9,611 nt of DNA from Porphyromonas sp. (lineage in GTDB: Bacteria > Bacteroidota > Bacteroidia > Bacteroidales > Porphyromonadaceae): NCBI GenBank assembly GCA_003640335.1, contig RBKG01000157.1:1-9611 (forward strand), in the 5' to 3' direction. Both the position numbers and the translations under genes were made by a program. The notes under the pieces were generated by a model. That model was not told the origin of the DNA. It searched no databases and saw only the letters and a list, made by a program, of their open reading frames with translations. Every line of letters starts with the position of its first letter. Positions within the stretch are counted from its first letter, which is position 1. This document shows positions 1-7,272 of the stretch, piece by piece.

Positions 1-197
1 GTAGAAGGCTGGGCAAGGTCTTGGTAATTACTGAAGAACATAGTGGGGATGTAGCTGTTAAGCGTTACAACAAGATACGTCCTCTCCAAGCTAAGTCTGT
101 TATGCTCGGAGGTTACGAAGCAACTAAAGGTTCTGTAATCCCTACGGGAGAAGAAACTATTGAGTCTGAGGTAAGAGTTACTTTTACTCTTGAATAA
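1..197 (+). CDS. SIMPL/DUF541 domain protein, C-terminal fragment
   Basis: Only the last 64 complete codons are inside the window; the reading frame begins at base 3 and ends with TAA at 195-197, and the start lies upstream. The visible protein begins RRLGKVLVITEE and ends ESEVRVTFTLE. A 'lGkvl.i.ee' stretch followed by about 45 residues and a terminal alternating hydrophobic strand ending in 'V.VTF.L' is how SIMPL (DUF541) proteins end. These are usually exported or periplasmic proteins of about 230-250 residues. Their function is poorly defined, and some are linked to oxidative stress. The family call rests on this short tail only, so it is moderate. The gene converges on uvrD, and its transcript would run through the repeat cluster to the hairpin at 392-432. 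Confidence 0.6.
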   Translation, partial: RRLGKVLVITEEHSGDVAVKRYNKIRPLQAKSVMLGGYEATKGSVIPTGEETIESEVRVTFTLE

Positions 198-211
198 TTC
201 TGGAGACTTCA

Positions 212-254
212 GCTGAAGTTTGTGCAGACTACGGCTGAAGTTTGTACAGACTAC
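212..254. repeat. Direct repeat pair A (two 21-nt copies, 20/21 identical)
   Basis: Copies are at 212-232 and 234-254, separated by one base. They begin GCTGAAGTTTGT and end CAGACTAC. The only difference is G at 224 against A at 246. The first copy overlaps a perfect 14-nt palindrome at 206-219 (ACTTCAG/CTGAAGT), and the second overlaps the 20-nt palindrome at 247-266. Confidence 0.85.
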
Positions 255-266
255 ACGTGTAGTCTG
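247..266. repeat. Perfect 20-nt palindrome
   Basis: CAGACTAC-ACGT-GTAGTCTG equals its own reverse complement, centred between 256 and 257. As RNA it could form an 8-bp stem with an ACGU loop. The right half, GTAGTCTGC at 259-267, also pairs exactly with GCAGACTAC at 224-232 in repeat copy A1, so two alternative folds exist. A dyad of this length can also be a site for a dimeric DNA-binding protein; nothing else in the window indicates which. Confidence 0.8.
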
Positions 267-292
267 CAAAAACTACACGTGAGTGCTGAACT

Positions 293-335
293 TAAGTACG
301 TGTACTCACTGAAATAAGTACGTGTACTTACTGAA
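293..335. repeat. Direct repeat pair B (two 21-nt copies, 20/21 identical)
   Basis: Copies are at 293-313 and 315-335, again one base apart. They begin TAAGTACGTGTACT and end ACTGAA. The single difference is C at 307 against T at 329. Each contains the dyad AGTAC-GT-GTACT; in the second copy this widens to TAAGTAC-GT-GTACTTA (315-330). A third TAAGTAC occurs at 347-353, just after the palindrome TTACGCGTAA (340-349). Confidence 0.85.
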
Positions 336-391
336 GTGTTTACGCGTAAGTACTTTTGTATTTGTGCGTACATACTGATGAGACTATACAA

Positions 392-432
392 AAAGACCTG
401 CCTAGGAGTAACAATCTCCTAGGCAGGTCTTT
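392..432. terminator. Bidirectional rho-independent terminator
   Basis: A perfect 17-bp inverted repeat (392-408 with 416-432) encloses a 7-nt loop (409-415). The stem is GC-rich at its core (GACCTGCCTAGGAG) and has an A/T base. On the minus strand the stem runs into five T residues (complement of 390-394), so it should end the uvrA-SWIM protein-uvrD transcript 22 bp after the uvrD stop. On the plus strand the stem ends in TTT followed by CG, a weaker U-tract, and would stop the SIMPL transcript. Its position between two convergent genes fits a shared terminator. Confidence 0.9.
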
Positions 433-454
433 CGTAATAAGAATACTTGAAGTT

Positions 455-2779
455 CTAGTCTAAGGCTTGGAGATTAGCAAAGCGGAGTAATAACTTACGC
501 TCCTGACCATCTTCATCAAATAGAACGGTAGCCTTGATATTTTCTCCTTGACCTTCGAGAACTTTGATGATGCCTTCACCAAAACGAGGGTGGGCAACAC
601 GTCCTCCTACTCGTAGATTACCGGTGCGTTCGTGTTGTGGTTCTGGAGTATCACTTTCTCTGCGACCGAGGAATACTCTGCGCTGAGCAGGACTACTGCT
701 TGAGGGCATAAAGTCTTGTTTGCTGAAGCTAGATGGAATACTATCTGCAATATCTCGACTATTGCCCCATTTATTTTCACGGTAACGCAGAGTGTCACTA
801 GCGGCAGCATTGCGTTTGAGCAAGTCCTCGGGTAACTCTTTTAAGAAACGGCTAGGACGACAAAATTCGGTTTTACCATGTCGAAAGCGTTCTTTAGCAT
901 AGCCTATATGACAAGTTTCCTCTGCTCGTGTTATCGCTACGTAGAATAATCTTCGTTCCTCCTCAAGTTCATGTATTTCGCTACTCATAGCCGAGGGGAA
1001 TAGTTGCTCCTCTAGACCAACGATAAAGACATGAGGAAACTCCAAACCCTTAGCTGCATGCACTGTCATTAGGGTTACGCTGGGTTCTTGTTCATCAGCA
1101 GAATTATCTTGGTCGGTCATCAAAGAAATCTCACTAAGATAATGGGCGAGGTGAGGTTCTTCGCCTTCTTCTAAGGTGTGTCGGGCATACTCGTCTACTC
1201 CGGATAGGAATTCTTGGATATTATCACGGCGCCCCTTGCCTTCGGGTGTTTGGTCTAGGAGCAGTTCTGTGGGGATACCCGAAGTGTTGATGAGCCATTC
1301 GCAGAGTTTGTAGAAGTCACCTCCCTCTCGGCACTTCTCTCTCATATCATCGATAAGTAAGGAGAAGTTTTTTAATTTAGAGAGAGTTCCTTTGTTGAAG
1401 TCTAAGTCATAAGCCTCTGGCTCTCGAATCAGTTCCATGACACTGATTTTCCTAAGCATAGCGGCTTGCTTAAGCTTTAGGATAGTTGTGTCCCCGATAC
1501 CTCTCTTAGGGTAGTTGATGATTCTGTACATAGCCTCATCATCACGCTCATTGACCATTAGTCGGAAGTAGGCTAGTACATCTTTGATTTCCTTAGCATC
1601 AAAGAATGAACGCCCGCCCCATATTCGGAAAGGGATACCGCTGGAGAGAAGCTTCTGCTCTAACAGACGGCTTTGCATATTTGTGCGGTAGAGTACAGCG
1701 AATTGGTCGTAGTCAATCTTCCTTTTGAAAGCTATATTCTTGATTGTACGGACTACCCATGATGCTTCTGCTTCTCCGTTCTCAGCCTCATGCAATTCAA
1801 TAGGCTCCCCGATATCGCCTAATGAGAAGACATCCTTGCGTAATTGGTTTTGATTGCGAGCAATGACATGCTTTGCTGCCTGAACAATCGTTTGTGTAGA
1901 CCTATAATTTTGTTCTAGCTTAAAGACTCGTGTTCCCTTAAAAATCTGCTCAAAGCGTAGCATATTTTCAAGATTTGCCCCACGGAAGGAATAAATACTT
2001 TGAGCATCGTCCCCTACGACAAATATCTTACCCTTATCTATCATTAGGTATCTTGCTATCATGTATTGCGCAAAGTTGGTATCCTGATACTCGTCAATAA
2101 GTAGGTAGTCCACACGTTCACGCCACAAAGCAAGGACTTCGGGGTAATCCCTAAATAGAATATTTGTTTGTAGGAGTAAGTCATCGAAATCCATGGCATT
2201 AGATTGCTTAAGTTCGCGCTCATAATGCTCATAAATATCGTAGACTCTTGGGATATTAGCTTTGGCATCAAGCTTTAACTGCTCAGCATCCATCTTGTAG
2301 CCGTGAGCAGTCTTAAGGTTATTCTTTGCTCTAGATATTCTGTTGTGTACAACGCCCTCTTTGTAGACTTTATCATCTAAATTAAGAAGTTTGATAATCT
2401 TCTTGAGCTTAGATTTAGTATCGTCAGTCGTATAGATAACTAAGTCTGACGTGTAACCTAGTAGATGAGCATGCTCACGCAGTATACGCAAAAAAATGGA
2501 GTGGAATGTCCCCATCTGAAGCTTGTACGCATCTCTACCAATAAGTTGTGCTATACGAGAGCGCATTTCTCGAGCAGCCTTATTGGTAAAGGTTAATGCC
2601 ATTAGGCGACTTGGGTTATAACCCAAATTAACGAGATGAAGTAGCTTATAAACGAGGACACGGGTCTTTCCGCTACCAGCTCCAGCTAGGACAAGTGCAG
2701 GCCCATCATTGTACTCAACAGCTTCTCTTTGAGGCTGATTTAACTGGTCAAGATAATTTGTTTGGATTGTATCAGACAT
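455..2779 (-). CDS. uvrD: UvrD/PcrA-type superfamily 1A DNA helicase
   Basis: This is an ATP-driven 3'-5' DNA helicase/translocase. In excision repair it displaces the cut oligonucleotide and UvrC, and in PcrA/UvrD it can also act on RecA filaments and stalled RNA polymerase. All SF1A motifs are present: Q motif LNQPQREAV (13-21), Walker A GAGSGKT (33-39), motif Ia ALTFTNKAAREM (61-72), motif II DEYQDTN (229-235), motif III GDDAQSIYSFRG (256-267), motif IV QNYRS (290-294), motif V around TVHAAKGLEF (572-581) and motif VI RRLFYVAITRAEE (609-621). A Ser-rich linker (about 655-720) leads to a C-terminal Tudor-like segment, GGRVAHPRFGEGIIKV (725-740), which contacts RNA polymerase in PcrA. The 774 residues are slightly longer than usual because of the linker. 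The ATG at 2777-2779 places the Q motif normally and no clear Shine-Dalgarno precedes it. It is the last gene of the operon. pcrA is an equally good name. Confidence 0.95.
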   Translation of the reverse strand: MSDTIQTNYLDQLNQPQREAVEYNDGPALVLAGAGSGKTRVLVYKLLHLVNLGYNPSRLMALTFTNKAAREMRSRIAQLIGRDAYKLQMGTFHSIFLRILREHAHLLGYTSDLVIYTTDDTKSKLKKIIKLLNLDDKVYKEGVVHNRISRAKNNLKTAHGYKMDAEQLKLDAKANIPRVYDIYEHYERELKQSNAMDFDDLLLQTNILFRDYPEVLALWRERVDYLLIDEYQDTNFAQYMIARYLMIDKGKIFVVGDDAQSIYSFRGANLENMLRFEQIFKGTRVFKLEQNYRSTQTIVQAAKHVIARNQNQLRKDVFSLGDIGEPIELHEAENGEAEASWVVRTIKNIAFKRKIDYDQFAVLYRTNMQSRLLEQKLLSSGIPFRIWGGRSFFDAKEIKDVLAYFRLMVNERDDEAMYRIINYPKRGIGDTTILKLKQAAMLRKISVMELIREPEAYDLDFNKGTLSKLKNFSLLIDDMREKCREGGDFYKLCEWLINTSGIPTELLLDQTPEGKGRRDNIQEFLSGVDEYARHTLEEGEEPHLAHYLSEISLMTDQDNSADEQEPSVTLMTVHAAKGLEFPHVFIVGLEEQLFPSAMSSEIHELEEERRLFYVAITRAEETCHIGYAKERFRHGKTEFCRPSRFLKELPEDLLKRNAAASDTLRYRENKWGNSRDIADSIPSSFSKQDFMPSSSSPAQRRVFLGRRESDTPEPQHERTGNLRVGGRVAHPRFGEGIIKVLEGQGENIKATVLFDEDGQERKLLLRFANLQALD

Positions 2780-2815
2780 TTATGTTGCTTGAGTAAAGCA
2801 GTAAAAGGAAAAGTA

Positions 2816-4207
2816 CTATTTAGAAAGTTTATTTTTCAGTAATTCGACTGCCCTAGGGTCTTGAGCTATAGCAATGAAGCAAGACAATAGATGCTCTACG
2901 AGTTCTTCGCTATTCATGCCGCTTAGGTCTATACTTTGTGCGGCTAGTGGAGAGCTCATACGACTAGAATTTGCTGAATACTGGTCCATCTCTGGTAAGA
3001 AGCATACTCTGTCAGCAATTTCTTTAGGGAGATTACTGCCGTCATCCTTGAGAGGGAATGCGTGGCGGTAGGTATGAACAAAATGATATAAAGGCCCCAT
3101 AACAAAGGGATTTATATGTTGCATTATAGAGGATAGCTGTATAGGACCTAGCCCCCAAAGAGTTTCAAGACGCATGTAAAGATGCCCTATTGATAGTTTC
3201 TTGAGGGCATGTGACAGAGAATTTTGCCAATCTTTGAGGCATCGAGCATTATCAACCCAAACAAAGGACACAGTCGGATGTGAGTTGCTAGCAATGCTAA
3301 CGAGTTCGCTAGGGAGTAATACGTCAATCGCTAAACTACTGAAATACTCATATTTACTTAATATCGTCTTCCATTGCTTACGCTCAGCCTCTGTATCTAC
3401 TATAATATAACCTGGTTGAGGGCGACCTTCTCCTTCGTAAACCTCTTCAGCTAGTCGAGCAACTAAGTGAATGGCAACAGGACTTTTGGGGGCAACAACG
3501 AGGCTATCTGATGCGTAGCATAGTTGGTATAATGCTTTCTCTAGAGCATCAGTATTCATTCTTGTTCCTAACTGATTTAGTGGAATACGTTCGTCCACGA
3601 AAGCCTCTTCCAAAGATTCTTGCCATGCGCGAAGACGTCCCATTTCTGCGCCAAAGTCTAGAACGTCATCGTACATACGGAAGTTAGGAGATATTTCGCT
3701 ACAAATCTGCTGTATTTCTCCTAGTAAGTGATAGTTCTCCTTAGGTAGTACCCCATTTTCATTGAAATACTGATTGTAAACTCTTAGGAATTCCACTGAC
3801 TTGTCGCTCCCTATACGCATGCGTATGCTACGTCCTCCTTTGTAGCTAACATATACGGAGGTGTAGTTAGGAGTATAGCTAAGACCTGCCCAAGGGTAGC
3901 CAGGTACGTCTTTCTGTAAGTGAAGAGTAACGGCTTCTAGATGCTTACATGTACCGAGACCATTGGTTCTAAAGTCTAAGCATGAGCAGAAGTTGCGGTC
4001 ACTACAAACTCCTCTAAAGGCAACCTTGTAACGACTACTGCCTGATAGTACGATGTAATCACCCCAAATGCGGTTATCATCGAGATGCTCAACAGTAAAA
4101 CTAGAGAGGGCGGCTTGCTCCCGTCTTAATGCTATTTGCCACTCCTCAATGCTCATGCCTTCGGGGCAAACTTTATTTGAAAGTCTACTAATCTTATTCG
4201 TTTCCAT
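2816..4207 (-). CDS. SWIM zinc-finger protein with degenerate SNF2 helicase core
   Basis: No confident function can be given. The N-terminal part has 'GMSIEEWQIALRRE' (17-30) and a SWIM zinc site C74-x-C76-x10-C87-x-H89 (FCSCLDF...GTCKHLE). This is the arrangement at the start of large Bacteroidetes SWIM-SNF2 (RapA-like) helicases of roughly 1000 residues. The rest follows the line of such a helicase, but the motifs are destroyed. The ATP-binding loop region reads LVVAPKSPVAIH (236-247) with no GKT. The 'LIVCPTSLKYQW' region reads YIIVDTEAERKQW (267-279). The DExx box reads VDNAR (318-322), and the 'LTGTP' region reads RLETLWG (346-352). A recognisable SIMQHINPFVMGPLYHF (360-376) follows. The second RecA domain is absent and the protein ends at 463 residues. 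The frame is open and clean. It lies 11 bp after uvrA and 36 bp before uvrD. The SWIM site is seen directly; the SNF2 ancestry is inferred from remembered family patterns. Confidence 0.75.
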   Translation of the reverse strand: METNKISRLSNKVCPEGMSIEEWQIALRREQAALSSFTVEHLDDNRIWGDYIVLSGSSRYKVAFRGVCSDRNFCSCLDFRTNGLGTCKHLEAVTLHLQKDVPGYPWAGLSYTPNYTSVYVSYKGGRSIRMRIGSDKSVEFLRVYNQYFNENGVLPKENYHLLGEIQQICSEISPNFRMYDDVLDFGAEMGRLRAWQESLEEAFVDERIPLNQLGTRMNTDALEKALYQLCYASDSLVVAPKSPVAIHLVARLAEEVYEGEGRPQPGYIIVDTEAERKQWKTILSKYEYFSSLAIDVLLPSELVSIASNSHPTVSFVWVDNARCLKDWQNSLSHALKKLSIGHLYMRLETLWGLGPIQLSSIMQHINPFVMGPLYHFVHTYRHAFPLKDDGSNLPKEIADRVCFLPEMDQYSANSSRMSSPLAAQSIDLSGMNSEELVEHLLSCFIAIAQDPRAVELLKNKLSK

Positions 4208-4218
4208 TTGATAGATGT

Positions 4219-7035
4219 TTATTTGAGTTCATGTTTAAGAAATACACCTGTAGGGCTATTCTGGACCTTAGTTAATCCTTCAGGTTTCCCTTGATAAACG
4301 AGGAGACCACCTTCTTTACCTCCTTCAGGTCCAATCTCGATGAGGTAGTCTGCACATTTGATAATATCTAAGTTATGTTCTATTACGATGACTGTATTGC
4401 CACGTTCAACCAATCTCTGAAGTATTCCTATTAGAATGCGTATATCTTCGAAGTGTAGTCCTGTCGTGGGTTCGTCTAATATATATACTGTTTTTCCAGT
4501 GTCTCTTTTGGATAATTCGCCTGCAAGCTTGATGCGCTGACTCTCTCCGCCTGAAAGTGTTGTCGATGATTGCCCTACCTTAATGTAGCCGAGACCGACT
4601 TCTTGTAAGGTAACAAGTTTTTTGTGGATAGGAGGAATAGATTCAAAGAATTCTGCTGCTTGGTTAATAGTCATTTCTAGGACATCAGCGATACTTTTAC
4701 CCTTGAAACGAACTTCTAATGTTTCTCTGTTGTAACGTTTCCCTTGACAAACTTCGCATGGTGCATATACATCGGGTAGAAAGTTCATCTCAATAGTTTT
4801 GTAGCCGTTCCCTTTGCAGGTCTCACAACGACCACCTGAAACGTTAAAGCTAAAGCGACCAGGCTTGTATCCTCTCATCTTACTTTCAGGCAATCCGACA
4901 AAAAGATTACGAATATCTGAGAATACTCCTGTATAGGTCGCAGGGTTACTTCTTGGAGTACGTCCAATAGGAGCTTGGTCTACAGATACAACTTTATCTA
5001 CCAATTCTAAGCCTTCAATGCGCTCCACTTCTAGAGGCTCTTGTAGGCTGCCATAAAGCTTTTGACTTAGGGCAGGGTAGAGGGTTTGGTTAATTAGTGT
5101 GCTTTTGCCACTGCCTGATACGCCTACAACGCAAGTAAAGGTACCCAAAGGAATGTCTACAGATACATCTTTGAGATTATTGCCTTTAGCTCCTACTATG
5201 CTTAGTTTTGTTCCATTACCGGAGCGACGTTCTTGAGGAATTTCGATGGACATCTCTCCGCTGATATATTGAGAGGTGATGCTTTTGCCCTTCATCATCT
5301 CTTGAGGAGAGCCCATGAATACAACCTCACCGCCATAGCGACCTGCTTTGGGTCCCATATCGATGATATGGTCAGCCTCAAGCATCATATCCTTATCATG
5401 CTCAACGACGATAATGGTATTGCCAAGGTCTCGGAGCTTTTTGAGAGAGTTTATCAATTTAATGTTATCTCTTTGGTGAAGACCAATACTTGGTTCATCA
5501 AGGATATAGAGGACCTCCACAAGTTGAGTGCCTATTTGAGTAGCAAGGCGTATACGTTGACTCTCTCCACCAGATAGAGTAGCTGCGGAGCGATTCATTG
5601 AGAGGTAGCCAAGCCCAACATCAAGTAAGAAGCTAATGCGCTTACGTATTTCTTTAAGAATTTCGCTTGCTATTGCTCTTTGGTGCTTGAGCATGCGTTC
5701 CTCGATATCCGAAAGCCATGTACTCAGTAAGGTTAATTCCATTTGCCCAACTTCGCCGATATTCTTACCATCGATGAAGAAGTGTAAGGCTTCTTTATTG
5801 AGTCTTTGTCCATGGCATTCGGGACACTCTTTGTTCGTCATGAATTGTCTAGCGAACTTTTCAGCATTCGAAGGGAGTTCTTCTCCGCTTAGCTCGCTCA
5901 AATGTTCGGCAAGACCATTATAGCGAATAAGTATAGGTTTACTTCCTGTATAGCTATTTGTCTCTACAAGCATTTCCTCATCAGACCCATAGAGGATTTC
6001 TTGGATTAGTTCCTCATTAAGACGCTCTATTGGGGTGTCAAGTTTAGTTTCATGACGTCTGAATAATTGCTCGATTTGTTGTCCAAGGATATTCTTTTTG
6101 AGTTTGCCTATGGGAGCAATTCCTCCATTGGCAACGCTTAGTTTAGGATTAGGGAAGACACTGCTTCTATCCATAATACTTATTTCCCCTAATCCACGAC
6201 AGCAAGGGCAGTACCCATTAGGTGAATTGAATGAGAAGTTGTGTGGTGCAGGGTCATTATAGGCTAATCCCGTTTTAGGACACATGAGATTACGACTATA
6301 GTGAGCGATTTCTTTAGTCTCCGCATCCATGATCATCATCATGCCCTTACCTTCTTTAAGGGTAAGTGATAGACTTGTGCTGATGCGCTCACGCTGACTT
6401 TCGTCGATTTTAAGCTTATCAGTTTGTACCTCTATGCTATGGATTTTATAACGGTCTAGGCGCATGCCGTAGCTTATCTCTTGCAATTCGCCATCAACAC
6501 GCACAGATAGATATCCTTTCTTGCGCAGATGCTCGAAAAGCTCTTTGTAGTGTCCTTTGCGTTGCTTAACGACGGGTGCAAGGAAATAAATCTTGCGTCC
6601 GTTGTATTTCTGCAGAAGCAAATCAAGGATTTGTCCCTCTGTATAACGAACCATAGGCTCTCCCGATAGATATGATATAGCTAAACCGGCACGGGCATAG
6701 AGAAGGCGGAAGAAGTCATAGACCTCTGTGACTGTTCCTACTGTCGAACGTGGATTTCTATTTGTGGTTTTCTGGTCTATTGAGATAACTGGGCCTAATC
6801 CTTGTATAGACTCTACATCGGGGCGTTCCATGCCACCTCCGAGGAATCCTCTAGCGTACGAGCTAAAAGTCTCAATGTATCTTCTTTGTCCTTCGGCGAA
6901 AATAGTGTCAAACGCTAATGAACTCTTTCCACTGCCACTAAGACCTGTAAAAACAGTAAGGGAGTATCGAGGGATATGAACGTCTATATTTTTAAGATTA
7001 TGAACTTTAGCTCCTACGATTTCTAAATCCTGCAT
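4219..7035 (-). CDS. uvrA: Excinuclease ABC subunit A (UvrA)
   Basis: UvrA is the dimeric damage-sensing ATPase that loads UvrB in nucleotide excision repair. The 938 residues are full length. ABC half 1 has Walker A GLSGSGKSS (31-39), signature LSGGESQ (487-493) and Walker B ILDEPSIGLH (511-520). Half 2 has Walker A GVSGSGKST (638-646), signature LSGGESQ (827-833) and ILDEPTTGLH (852-861). The segment from about 120 to 250 is the UvrB-binding region, which marks this as the classical UvrA rather than the shorter UvrA2. Zinc sites: C404-x2-C407, and the strong C737-x2-C740...C760-x2-C763 module. The first module is reduced: C252-P-K-T255 lacks its second Cys, with C276-P-C278-C279 on the other side. 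The ATG at 7033-7035 leaves the usual short lead before 'LKNIDVHIP'. It is the first gene of a three-gene operon with the pseudo-helicase and uvrD. Confidence 0.98.
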   Translation of the reverse strand: MQDLEIVGAKVHNLKNIDVHIPRYSLTVFTGLSGSGKSSLAFDTIFAEGQRRYIETFSSYARGFLGGGMERPDVESIQGLGPVISIDQKTTNRNPRSTVGTVTEVYDFFRLLYARAGLAISYLSGEPMVRYTEGQILDLLLQKYNGRKIYFLAPVVKQRKGHYKELFEHLRKKGYLSVRVDGELQEISYGMRLDRYKIHSIEVQTDKLKIDESQRERISTSLSLTLKEGKGMMMIMDAETKEIAHYSRNLMCPKTGLAYNDPAPHNFSFNSPNGYCPCCRGLGEISIMDRSSVFPNPKLSVANGGIAPIGKLKKNILGQQIEQLFRRHETKLDTPIERLNEELIQEILYGSDEEMLVETNSYTGSKPILIRYNGLAEHLSELSGEELPSNAEKFARQFMTNKECPECHGQRLNKEALHFFIDGKNIGEVGQMELTLLSTWLSDIEERMLKHQRAIASEILKEIRKRISFLLDVGLGYLSMNRSAATLSGGESQRIRLATQIGTQLVEVLYILDEPSIGLHQRDNIKLINSLKKLRDLGNTIIVVEHDKDMMLEADHIIDMGPKAGRYGGEVVFMGSPQEMMKGKSITSQYISGEMSIEIPQERRSGNGTKLSIVGAKGNNLKDVSVDIPLGTFTCVVGVSGSGKSTLINQTLYPALSQKLYGSLQEPLEVERIEGLELVDKVVSVDQAPIGRTPRSNPATYTGVFSDIRNLFVGLPESKMRGYKPGRFSFNVSGGRCETCKGNGYKTIEMNFLPDVYAPCEVCQGKRYNRETLEVRFKGKSIADVLEMTINQAAEFFESIPPIHKKLVTLQEVGLGYIKVGQSSTTLSGGESQRIKLAGELSKRDTGKTVYILDEPTTGLHFEDIRILIGILQRLVERGNTVIVIEHNLDIIKCADYLIEIGPEGGKEGGLLVYQGKPEGLTKVQNSPTGVFLKHELK

Positions 7036-7068
7036 AAATAAACATCAATGAAACAATAAATTATACCA

Positions 7069-7076
7069 CAAAGATA
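7069..7076 (-). promoter_or_regulatory. Candidate promoter -7 box for uvrA operon
   Basis: On the minus strand this reads TATCTTTG, an exact match to the Bacteroidetes -7 consensus TAnnTTTG. Transcription would begin near 7063, giving a leader of about 28 nt before the uvrA ATG. I see no good TTTG -33 element at the expected distance. That element is often weak in this phylum, so the call is tentative. Confidence 0.5.
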
Positions 7077-7199
7077 ATAATATATAATTCCCATTATAAT
7101 AGAGTTTATACTATCTATTCCTCCTTTTATCTAAAATAGTCCTATATTTAGGGTAATTATTGAACTGAGGTTCTGAATAAGGTATGTGTTCTTGTGGAA

Positions 7200-7230
7200 A
7201 TTGGAAATGCGTATCTTCTTATTAGACTTG
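7200..7230 (+). promoter_or_regulatory. Candidate promoter for the symporter gene
   Basis: ATTG at 7200-7203, then 19 nt, then TAGACTTG at 7223-7230. This resembles the Bacteroidetes arrangement TTTG-N19-21-TAnnTTTG with one mismatch in each box. It would start transcription near 7237, about 36 nt before the ATG at 7273. The rest of the AT-rich gap 7036-7272 shows no gene and no strong hairpin. Confidence 0.35.
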
Positions 7231-7272
7231 TGTTTACATAGAGAATTAAATGACAAATAATAGAATGTTAAT

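Larger units (their letters stand above)
206..353. repeat. Palindrome-rich cluster of ~22-nt-period repeats
   Basis: This non-coding stretch follows the SIMPL stop codon. It contains two tandem pairs of different 21-nt units, both with a period of exactly 22 nt: 212-232 with 234-254, and 293-313 with 315-335. Each unit starts at or contains the word CTGAA, which recurs at 213, 235, 286, 309 and 331. Palindromes run through it: 206-219 (14 nt, perfect), 247-266 (20 nt, perfect), 276-281, 290-297, 315-330 (7-nt arms around GT) and 340-349 (10 nt, perfect). TAAGTAC occurs at 293, 315 and 347, and its complement GTACTTA at 324. No protein frame crosses the region convincingly. It could be a degenerate intergenic repeat element, a set of protein-binding sites, or a structured 3' UTR. 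I cannot name a family. Confidence 0.75.

Noticed and set aside
206..353. Possible CRISPR array
   Set aside because: The repeats are 21 nt with one-base gaps, only two copies of each, with no spacers of constant length and no cas genes nearby.
2780..2815. Remnant of the missing SNF2 C-terminal helicase domain after the SWIM protein
   Set aside because: Only 36 bp separate the stop codon from uvrD, so the domain is truly absent here and not hidden by a frameshift.
2874..3410. Two plus-strand open frames opposite the SWIM protein gene
   Set aside because: They are short, have no recognisable motif, and lie antisense to a continuous 463-codon frame that carries a zinc site.
5233..5577. 114-codon open frame on the plus strand inside uvrA
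   Set aside because: It is antisense to a full-length, strongly conserved uvrA, and its translation resembles no family I know.
7083..7101. AT-rich inverted repeat near the uvrA promoter
   Set aside because: The 8-nt palindrome ATTATAAT is expected by chance in such AT-rich DNA and is not duplicated elsewhere in the gap.
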